Shown here in pieces: positions 1 to 5,618 of a stretch of DNA of 8,326 nucleotides; positions within the stretch are counted from its first letter, which is position 1, and each line of letters begins with the position of its first letter. The DNA is from Campylobacterales bacterium (GTDB lineage: Bacteria > Campylobacterota > Campylobacteria > Campylobacterales > SZUA-545). The position numbers were made by a program, and so were the translations under genes. The notes under the pieces are model-generated. The model was not told the origin of the DNA and searched no databases. It was given only the letters and a program-made list of their open reading frames with translations. Location of the stretch: positions 1 to 8,326 of the forward strand of contig JAOXRY010000195.1 in NCBI GenBank assembly GCA_025800305.1. The letters are read 5' to 3'.

Positions 1-894
1 AGTTAATGGATAATAAGTAGCTATCAATACAAATAGTAAGTTAAAAATAATAGATATTTTTAATCTCTTCAAAATGCCAAAAAAAGTTCCCAAAAATAAA
101 AATATATAAATGAAATATCCTACATAATTATAATCCTTTTGTAAATAACAAAAAGGACAATGGTGAGTTGGAAGCTCATAAATATATGTCCCAAAAAATA
201 GAATAAGAGAGACTATTGAGATAGGGATAAAAAGAATATTTGAGATCTGAAAAAGAGTTTTATTTTTTAAAAAATAGCTAAGAGCAATTAATAAGAAATT
301 AAGATAAAAAATTGATACAACTATACTGTTTGAAAGAGTAAAAAGTATAGATATTGTTGTTTCACTACTAGTACTAAAAAGAGTTCCACAACAGCTTACT
401 ATTTTATCAATCTCAATTGCAGAAAACATTAAAAATTCTAGAGCAATCTCAATGAAAAAAAGGAAAAAAAGACCAATGAAAAATTGAAACTTTATTTTTG
501 TGTATGGTAAGTTTTCTTTTTTGATATCTTTGTTATGAAGAACTAGCCAGAATCCAAAAAGGTAGAGATTGAGAGTTTTTAGGATGAAAAGATAGAGGCC
601 GTAGTCTGTTGCGTCAACCACACCAGCTCCACACATAGCTCCTGTTATTAGATTTGATAGTTTGTCAATTGTGAAAATGAAGTAGAGAAATAGAGGGATT
701 TTTATTATGAAGATATATTTGATGATTGTTGCTGTTAGGAAGCTTTGTTTTTCTAAAGTGTATTGTTTTTTTGTTGTGCTGTTTAGATTCCAGTTTTTAT
801 AGATTTTTATGCTGAGATAAAAGGCAATAGATCCAAAAAGTATGAAAAGTGTGTTGAGAATATAGAGAGATAGAACCTCTGGATTTAGGAACAT
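1..894 (-). CDS. Polytopic membrane protein with cysteine-bearing periplasmic loops (partial, C-terminus outside the window)
   Basis: The frame stays open from an ATG at 894-892 to the window edge, giving 298 residues with no stop. A GGAG at 902-899 precedes the ATG, and the start overlaps the end of the upstream ATPase gene by 10 bp. About eight hydrophobic segments are visible (near residues 6-28, 52-76, 98-118, 137-158, 179-203, 218-240, 257-275, 281-295). Cysteines cluster in three loops: MCGAG (C88), SCCG (C168, C169) and HHCPFC (C246, C249, next to H244 and H245). The remaining short loops carry the lysines, so the positive-inside rule places all three cysteine loops in the periplasm. 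I do not recognise a named family. The motifs suggest metal (Cu) binding or thiol redox chemistry, but that is inference. The CPFC resembles a thioredoxin/DsbB-like CxxC, yet the overall layout is not DsbB or VKOR. As the last visible gene of the ABC/NosL operon it is probably part of the same system. Confidence 0.85.
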   Translation of the reverse strand, partial: MFLNPEVLSLYILNTLFILFGSIAFYLSIKIYKNWNLNSTTKKQYTLEKQSFLTATIIKYIFIIKIPLFLYFIFTIDKLSNLITGAMCGAGVVDATDYGLYLFILKTLNLYLFGFWLVLHNKDIKKENLPYTKIKFQFFIGLFFLFFIEIALEFLMFSAIEIDKIVSCCGTLFSTSSETTISILFTLSNSIVVSIFYLNFLLIALSYFLKNKTLFQISNILFIPISIVSLILFFGTYIYELPTHHCPFCYLQKDYNYVGYFIYIFLFLGTFFGILKRLKISIIFNLLFVLIATYYPLT

Positions 895-1556
895 ATTTCT
901 CCGTTTTTGATGTTTATCTCTCTTGTTTTAAAATCTAAGTTGTTAAAGATTGGGTCGTGGGTTGCAACGACTACCGTTTTTCCTAGATCTTTTAGCTCTT
1001 TTAAGATCTGTAAAAAGTGTTTGGAAAGGTTTTCATCAAGGTTTGCAGTTGGTTCATCAGCGATGATTATTTTTGGGTCGTTTACCATGGCTCTTGCAAT
1101 AGCTGTTCTTTGTTGTTCTCCACCTGAGAGGTTTTTGATTTGGATATCTTTTTTGTGAAAGATATTGAACTTTTTCATTGTTTGTTCTATGAGATTTTTT
1201 ACCTCTTTCTCATCAGGGTTATTGGGGATAAGAGGAAGAAGAAGATTGTTCTCAACTGTTAGGTTTGGGATTAGGTTGAACTTTTGAAAGATGAATCCTA
1301 TATTGTCTCTTCTATGTGTTGAAGCGAAGTGATCTGGAAGTTTGGAGATTCTTTTTTCATCTACTATGACTTCTCCAGAAGTTGGTTTTGAAAGGGCGGC
1401 AATTAGAGAGAGGATGGTACTTTTCCCACTTCCACTGGCTCCTTTTAGGATAACAACTTCATTATCTTTTATTTCTAGATCTATGTTTTTTAAAGCAACG
1501 ACTTTTTCGTTTTTGTTTACTTGGTATTCTTTTTTTACGGCTTTTAAACTTATCAT
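885..1556 (-). CDS. ABC transporter ATPase, MacB/LolD class
   Basis: A complete 223-residue ATP-binding subunit. It shows Walker A GASGSGKST (39-47), Q-loop Gln91, signature LSGGEQQR (143-150), Walker B IIIADEPT (163-170), D-loop ANLD (171-174) and switch His200, so it should hydrolyse ATP. Length and motifs fit the LolD/MacB-NBD/SalX class, which energises FtsX-fold permeases from the cytoplasmic face. The start is ATG in an ATGA overlap with the permease stop (4 bp), the expected coupling for a stoichiometric partner. Its own stop lies 10 bp inside the following cysteine-loop membrane gene. Machines of this class usually perform mechanotransmission or export from the periplasmic leaflet rather than import. 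The cargo cannot be read from the ATPase. LolCDE-type lipoprotein release was considered, but the NosL neighbour argues for a specialised periplasmic job. Confidence 0.95.
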   Translation of the reverse strand: MISLKAVKKEYQVNKNEKVVALKNIDLEIKDNEVVILKGASGSGKSTILSLIAALSKPTSGEVIVDEKRISKLPDHFASTHRRDNIGFIFQKFNLIPNLTVENNLLLPLIPNNPDEKEVKNLIEQTMKKFNIFHKKDIQIKNLSGGEQQRTAIARAMVNDPKIIIADEPTANLDENLSKHFLQILKELKDLGKTVVVATHDPIFNNLDFKTREINIKNGEICS

Positions 1557-2737
1557 CTTATTACATCATCCGTTTCAAGTGTCGCTGTTCTCCAAGATGG
1601 GATTATTGTTGCGGCAATAAAGACTGGCACACTTATGAAAAATACAAGGGCAAAAGTTTGGATATCAAAAACAAAAGGGAGAATAAAATTTGTTTTTAGC
1701 TCTGAGTATCCAGTGAAAAGATCTCTAAGAATTGGAGCATGGAAAATATAGACAAAAATTAAAGAGGTTAAAGTACCTATAATATAACTTGTAAAAGAGA
1801 TGATAGACGATTCATAAAACTTCTCTTTTAAAACATCATCTACAGTCCAGCCAATTGCTTTTAAGACACCAATCTCTCTTTTCTCTTCAATACTAAGACC
1901 ACTGGACTTATCAAAAACAATCATAAAAAATGCAAAAAGAGCCACTGTAAAAAGAGCTAGAAAAACACCACTTTTGTAATTAAAAATATGTCTATAACTG
2001 ACTTTGAGGTCTTGTTTTATAAGAAGTCTCATGTTTGGATAAAGTGCTTCTATCTTTGCTATGACAGTATCAATCTCTTCGGGATTGGCGATGTTGACAA
2101 CAATGTCTGTTGCTTTGTTTTCTTCCATATCAAAGATCTCTCTTAGAAGATCTTCTGGCATTACAATGATATCGTTGGATTCTAGATCTGTTTTACTGTC
2201 CCAAACACCTGCAATTGAGACTTTTTTTATCTCTCCATCTGGCTTTACAAAATTGAAATACTCTTTGTAATAATTTTTTTCGAGAACCTTTTTCACTCCT
2301 TGACCAACAACCATAGAGTTTTCTTCAAAGATCTTCTGATTTGATTCTGTTAGATCTGAAAGAGTTTTTTTATATTGGGCTTCATATTCGCTGACACCAA
2401 CCACCGTAAAGTTAACTCCAGCATTTCTAAAAAAGTAGTATCCCCAAACTCTTGGAACTACACTTTCTACTCCTTTTATTGTCAGAAGTTCATCAACCAC
2501 TGATGTATCGATGTCGTAGGATTTTCCACCTTTTAGGTTTTGAACTGTAACAGATGGCAAAGAGTCAGCAGTTTGTAAAAGCTCCTCTTTGATTCCATTG
2601 GCGATAAAAAGTACAGAAGTGACTAAAAAAGTAAGAGTAGTCAGGGTGAAAAAAAGAAAAAGAGTTTTTGTTTTCTGTCTTAAAAGTGCACCGATTGCAT
2701 ATTCGATTAGATATCTATTTATCATTGAAGTTTCCAT
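1553..2737 (-). CDS. ABC transporter permease, FtsX/MacB fold
   Basis: A 394-residue inner-membrane subunit with the standard four-segment layout. There is one membrane segment near residues 26-48, a large periplasmic MacB-PCD-like domain (about 50-245), then three segments near 256-275, 308-332 and 359-379. The cytoplasmic coupling stretch EKREIGVLKAIGWTVDDV (285-302) and the C-terminal PSWRTATLETDDVIR (380-394) are typical of FtsX-family permeases. It pairs with the ATPase that follows by a 4-bp ATGA overlap, and two copies would form the transporter. The start is uncertain. The first ATG (2737) has no clear ribosome site, whereas an in-frame ATG four codons later (2725-2723) sits 7 nt after a GGA and overlaps the upstream stop by only 11 bp. 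I favour the second. No MacB-type N-terminal ATPase is fused and no partner MacA adaptor is visible, so a tripartite efflux pump is not supported. Confidence 0.93.
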   Translation of the reverse strand: METSMINRYLIEYAIGALLRQKTKTLFLFFTLTTLTFLVTSVLFIANGIKEELLQTADSLPSVTVQNLKGGKSYDIDTSVVDELLTIKGVESVVPRVWGYYFFRNAGVNFTVVGVSEYEAQYKKTLSDLTESNQKIFEENSMVVGQGVKKVLEKNYYKEYFNFVKPDGEIKKVSIAGVWDSKTDLESNDIIVMPEDLLREIFDMEENKATDIVVNIANPEEIDTVIAKIEALYPNMRLLIKQDLKVSYRHIFNYKSGVFLALFTVALFAFFMIVFDKSSGLSIEEKREIGVLKAIGWTVDDVLKEKFYESSIISFTSYIIGTLTSLIFVYIFHAPILRDLFTGYSELKTNFILPFVFDIQTFALVFFISVPVFIAATIIPSWRTATLETDDVIR

Positions 2738-2999
2738 GGTTTGTTGAAAATGTTGAAGGGTAATACTCTGTTAGCTCTGGACTGTCTTTAAAAACAGAGA
2801 AGAGATCTGCAAGGCTTCTGTGTCTTACAAAGGCAGCTTCTGTTGAGATTGCCAGATCTGGAAGACCAACAGTCTTTACAAACTGTTGTTTCTCTTCAAA
2901 GCCAAACTGAGATCTTTCAATCAAAAAGATAGTTAAGGCAAAAGCTAAAAAAAGAAAAACATAACTATAGAAAAGAAAAGAGGTCTTTTTTGTCATCAT
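2715..2999 (-). CDS. Small single-anchor membrane protein of the ABC/NosL operon
   Basis: A 94-residue protein of unknown function. Residues about 8-27 form one strongly hydrophobic segment (uncleaved anchor or signal peptide). The remaining ~65 residues are soluble, probably periplasmic, and include VGLPDLAIST (44-53), RHRSLADLFSVF (59-70) and a Tyr/Pro-containing stretch, PELTEYYPSTF (74-84). There are no cysteines. The start ATG overlaps the stop of the NosL gene in a TAATG junction, and the 3' end overlaps the permease start by 11-23 bp, so translation is coupled on both sides. That placement, plus coding bias like its neighbours, makes it a real gene. I have a vague memory of similar short proteins with an LPDLA...RHRSL pattern beside ABC permeases in other bacteria, but cannot verify it. 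A periplasmic adaptor or substrate-docking subunit for the permease is a reasonable guess, not a demonstrated role. Confidence 0.8.
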   Translation of the reverse strand: MMTKKTSFLFYSYVFLFLAFALTIFLIERSQFGFEEKQQFVKTVGLPDLAISTEAAFVRHRSLADLFSVFKDSPELTEYYPSTFSTNHGNFNDK

Positions 3000-3973
3000 T
3001 ATCTATTTCTATCCAATCTATAGGCTAACTCTTCTGTGATTTTATCAAAGGTTAAGATCTTCATTCCTAAGTGATCTTTTTTAAACTCTTTTGCATCTTC
3101 TAGATCTTCAAAAGGAATAAGCTCGTGTCCCATTGGTCCGTAGATATTACTTCTAATGACATAATAGGCTTTGAATCCATCGATTCCTCTTTGGGTGTAG
3201 TAATCTGTTACTAAGATCTTAGAGATGTTTTTCTTCTGTGATGTTGTATAGTTTCCCCATTTTAAAGGGTGGAAGTAGAACTTTATCAGATCTTTTACTC
3301 CATCAAAAGAGAAGTGGTGGGTTTTTCCTGCGATAGAATAATGAATCTGAGCTGCCCATCTTGGGTATTTGTATGTAAACATCCCACAAACAGGGCATTT
3401 TTCACTTTCTTCAATCTTTACTCTGTCTTCAACTTCTCCAAGATCTCCTGCTCTTTTTATGTCCCAGATATATAGAGCCGCTTTGTGAAGGTTTTTTTCT
3501 TTTAGAGGTTTACAGATCTTGTCATATTTCATAGCGTGTTTTAATTCGTTGATTTCGATGTAGTCTGTTGGGTCTAGATCTTTTTTACAGTTTTTTTTGA
3601 AGATTTTTTTTCCTGCTTTGTAGTAGTGTTTTTTTCTTTTTTTCTCTTTTGATAGGAACTTTTTTAGGTTTTTCCTCTTTTCTTCTAAAAGTTTTTTAGG
3701 AATTTCTACAAAAGTTTTTCTTTTTTTATCATAGACCTTAATGTCTACTAAACCATACTCTTCTTGGTCGACTAAGAGATATTCGATTGAACTATAGTGT
3801 CTTTTTCTTCCATTGATTTTTAGCTTAGCGATTGCTGATGTTTTATAGCTTTTTTCTAGACTTTTCCCACTGACAGGACACCACTCTTTTCCCTCTTTAT
3901 TTTGGTGTATTGTTAGATCTGATGAGTACAGAGACAGAAGAAAAAAAAGATAAAGAAAAACTTTTTGAAACAA
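2999..3973 (-). CDS. Multidomain NosL-type periplasmic protein
   Basis: 324 residues, first gene of the five-gene operon. A signal peptide covers about residues 1-18. Three parts follow. (1) Residues ~27-91 form a NosL-like half with CPVSG (C32) and GRKRHYSSIEYLL. It aligns with the NosL domain of the lipoprotein at 5619 but has lost its second Cys, its Met and the later Cys pair. (2) After a very lysine-rich linker (~92-118), a two-cysteine module (120-172) begins GKKIFKKNC (C129), continues to C154 and ends AALYIW. (3) A canonical NosL domain holds CPVCGM (193-198), HHFSFDG (219-225) and GPMGHELIPF (279-288). NosL proteins bind Cu(I) through such Cys/Met residues and deliver copper in the periplasm, so copper handling is inferred. 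The start is TTG; no in-frame ATG exists upstream or within the signal peptide. A GGGA five bases upstream is the only ribosome site and lies in a hairpin. Linker codons create 7-8 base A-runs prone to slippage. No CXXCH heme motif is present. Confidence 0.88.
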   Translation of the reverse strand: MFQKVFLYLFFLLSLYSSDLTIHQNKEGKEWCPVSGKSLEKSYKTSAIAKLKINGRKRHYSSIEYLLVDQEEYGLVDIKVYDKKRKTFVEIPKKLLEEKRKNLKKFLSKEKKRKKHYYKAGKKIFKKNCKKDLDPTDYIEINELKHAMKYDKICKPLKEKNLHKAALYIWDIKRAGDLGEVEDRVKIEESEKCPVCGMFTYKYPRWAAQIHYSIAGKTHHFSFDGVKDLIKFYFHPLKWGNYTTSQKKNISKILVTDYYTQRGIDGFKAYYVIRSNIYGPMGHELIPFEDLEDAKEFKKDHLGMKILTFDKITEELAYRLDRNR

Positions 3974-3974
3974 G

Positions 3975-4008
3975 AAAATCCCACATAAAAAAATAATTGT
4001 GGGATTTT
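3975..4008 (-). terminator. 11-bp perfect hairpin between the diguanylate cyclase and NosL-type genes
   Basis: AAAATCCCACA at 3975-3985 and TGTGGGATTTT at 3998-4008 are perfect reverse complements around a 12-nt A/T loop. Read leftward, the stem ends in TTTTC and then U-rich sequence. It lies 18 bp past the cyclase stop, which fits an intrinsic terminator for that gene. It is also unusually close to the next gene: the distal arm holds the GGGA that would serve as ribosome site for the TTG start at 3973. It may therefore terminate, attenuate or mask translation of the operon. A TAAAAT at 4010-4005 could be a -10 box for a leader starting inside the stem, but no matching -35 is evident. Confidence 0.6.
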
Positions 4009-4026
4009 AACTAAGGATTGTTAAGT

Positions 4027-5484
4027 CTATGTTAAAGAATCAAATAATGCGACTCTATTTCTTCCATTGCCTTTGGAAAAATAGAGTGCTTCATCTGCTT
4101 TGTTATACAAATCATCAATACTAGAATCGATTGTTGCCTTTTCAAAAGAGATTCCAATGGAGACTGTGATTTTGTTGTAGCTTTCGTTTCGTTTGTGTTT
4201 TATATCTAGATTCTTAATATTCTCTTTTAGTTTGTGTGCCAACTCAACTGCTTCATTCTCTTTTGAGCTTTCACAAATAACTGCAAACTCTTCTCCTCCG
4301 ATTCTGTAGCAATAGTCATCTTCTCTTTGAAAAGTGGCTTTGATGGTTTTTCCAACTTTTTCAATAACCTTGTCTCCTTTTAGGTGACCATAAGTGTCGT
4401 TATATTTTTTAAAGTTGTCAATATCGATGATAATAAAAGAGATGTAGTTTTTGTGTCTTTCTGCTCTTTTTATCTGTTTTTGAGAGTTTTGATTGAAGTG
4501 TCGTTTGTTGTAAAGTGTGCTAAGTTCGTCTGTTATGGAGATCTTTTGTACTTTATTGTAGGCCTTGTTGAGGTTGCACTCTACATCTTTTAAACACTTA
4601 TAGTAATAGGAAAAAAGAAAAAGTAAAAGAAGGGCAATAATAATTGTAGTTTTTATAACCAACTCATAGAGAAAATCAATTTCTATACTAACATCATAAG
4701 CAACGTAAATTGTACCGATTTGCTTTTTACTAATATCATAAAAAGGTTGGTTAGAAACATAGTAATCTATACCATTATTGTTTATATAACTATGAGTTAA
4801 TGGCTTTTTTTGAAGAAGAAGTTGTTGAAACTCTTCATTAAGGTTTTTGATTGTTGATTCAATGGTTAGTGAACCATTAGGGTTATTATCTAAAGTAAAA
4901 ATAATCTCTCCATCAGTAGCGTTTGATAGCTCTTTCGTAAAAACATCAAACTCTTTTCCAATCTCTATATAACCAATGATTTCCCTTTCAAATCTTAAAG
5001 GAGTGACTACACGTAAAATAGGATTGTGATAAATCCCAGACTCTATCCCTCCAAAAGATTTTTCTTTGGCTTTTTCTAGTGTTACTCTTTTTATAAGATC
5101 TGAATGAACCTTAGGATTATGAACTCTTAAGAAATTCTTTTTATCAAGATTGTGAAAATAGAAATGGGTAATGTGATACTTTTCTTCAAGATCTTCATAG
5201 ATTGGACTTGAGAGAGATAAAAGCCTTTCTCTATCTTGATTTTGAAACTCTTTGATGATTTTTTCATCGTGAAGAACTAAATTGATTAACCCTTGAATTT
5301 GTTTTACATTTTCTTGAATCTCTTTTTCTATTTGGTAGTTGATATTTTCAAACTTCTTTTGTGCACTGTAGACAATGTGCCTTTTTTGAAGTATGAAAAG
5401 ACTGTAGATTGAGATCGCTGCGATAAGTGTAAGTAATATTATCAAAGGAGTTATAACTTTGAGGACTATTTTAAAATTTTTCAT
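4027..5484 (-). CDS. Membrane-bound diguanylate cyclase with periplasmic sensor domain
   Basis: 485 residues. A membrane segment (about 8-31) is followed by a periplasmic sensor region (about 32-272), a second membrane segment (about 277-296), a short helical linker, and a GGDEF domain (about 315-480). The sensor contains patterns such as HFYFHNLDKKNFLRVHNP (107-124) and GGIESGIYHNPILRVVTPLR (145-164), characteristic of dCache_3-like double sensory domains. The cyclase is predicted active: the A-site is GGEEF (396-400), the Mg-binding motif is DIDNFKKYNDTYGH (354-367), and an I-site RxxD (R387-D390) sits at the standard spacing for c-di-GMP feedback inhibition. It would make c-di-GMP from two GTP in response to a periplasmic ligand. 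AAAGGA (5495-5490) lies 5 nt before the ATG. It is divergent from the NosL lipoprotein gene and upstream of the NosL/ABC operon, so a link to their regulation is possible but unproven. The ligand cannot be predicted. Confidence 0.95.
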   Translation of the reverse strand: MKNFKIVLKVITPLIILLTLIAAISIYSLFILQKRHIVYSAQKKFENINYQIEKEIQENVKQIQGLINLVLHDEKIIKEFQNQDRERLLSLSSPIYEDLEEKYHITHFYFHNLDKKNFLRVHNPKVHSDLIKRVTLEKAKEKSFGGIESGIYHNPILRVVTPLRFEREIIGYIEIGKEFDVFTKELSNATDGEIIFTLDNNPNGSLTIESTIKNLNEEFQQLLLQKKPLTHSYINNNGIDYYVSNQPFYDISKKQIGTIYVAYDVSIEIDFLYELVIKTTIIIALLLLFLFSYYYKCLKDVECNLNKAYNKVQKISITDELSTLYNKRHFNQNSQKQIKRAERHKNYISFIIIDIDNFKKYNDTYGHLKGDKVIEKVGKTIKATFQREDDYCYRIGGEEFAVICESSKENEAVELAHKLKENIKNLDIKHKRNESYNKITVSIGISFEKATIDSSIDDLYNKADEALYFSKGNGRNRVALFDSLT

Positions 5485-5618
5485 GTTTGTCCTTTATGTA
5501 AAGTGTTTATAAACATCTTACTTTTGTAATATTACCTAAAAGTGAATAGAGAAAAATGATTTAACACTAAATTAACACAACTTATTTAAACTTTCGCCAA
5601 TTCAACCAAAGGAAAACA
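5485..5618. promoter_or_regulatory. Divergent intergenic control region
   Basis: This 134-bp gap must hold the start signals for the cyclase (leftward) and the NosL lipoprotein (rightward). It contains a 12-bp palindrome TGTTTATAAACA (5504-5515), whose TATAAA could serve as the cyclase -10, and a 10-bp palindrome GTAATATTAC (5526-5535). It also holds a perfect direct repeat of TTAACAC (see the separate entry). AAAGGA ribosome sites sit at both ends, each 5 nt from its start codon. No convincing -35 boxes are visible, as is usual for Campylobacterota promoters. The sites do not match FNR or CRP consensus boxes. Confidence 0.45.
5561..5578 (+). repeat. TTAACAC-N4-TTAACAC direct repeat, possible response-regulator box
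   Basis: TTAACAC occurs at 5561-5567 and again at 5572-5578, with a 4-bp spacer (TAAA). The 11-bp period puts both copies on the same helix face. Two 7-bp direct half-sites with 4-bp spacing is the geometry of PhoB/OmpR-family response-regulator boxes. It lies about 40 bp upstream of the lipoprotein start codon, in the right place to control it. The identity of any regulator is unknown. Confidence 0.4.

Noticed and set aside
1..894. DsbB or VKOR disulfide-bond enzyme because of the CPFC motif
   Set aside because: The protein has eight or more membrane segments and three separate cysteine loops, including an adjacent Cys-Cys pair. This does not match the four-helix DsbB/VKOR core.
885..2737. 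LolCDE lipoprotein-release system or MacAB efflux pump
   Set aside because: Only one permease gene is present, no MacA adaptor is visible, and the ATPase is not fused to the permease. The partners are a NosL-type protein and two other membrane proteins.
2999..3973. Multiheme or monoheme cytochrome c
   Set aside because: No CXXCH occurs in either NosL-type protein; the cysteines are in CPVCGM-type motifs or isolated.
3971..3986. ATG at 3986 as the true start of the large NosL-type gene
   Set aside because: It is in a different frame that ends after about 29 codons and has no ribosome site. The TTG at 3973 leads directly into a signal peptide.
5504..5535. FNR or CRP binding site in the divergent intergenic region
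   Set aside because: The palindromes TGTTTATAAACA and GTAATATTAC match neither TTGAT-N4-ATCAA nor TGTGA-N6-TCACA.
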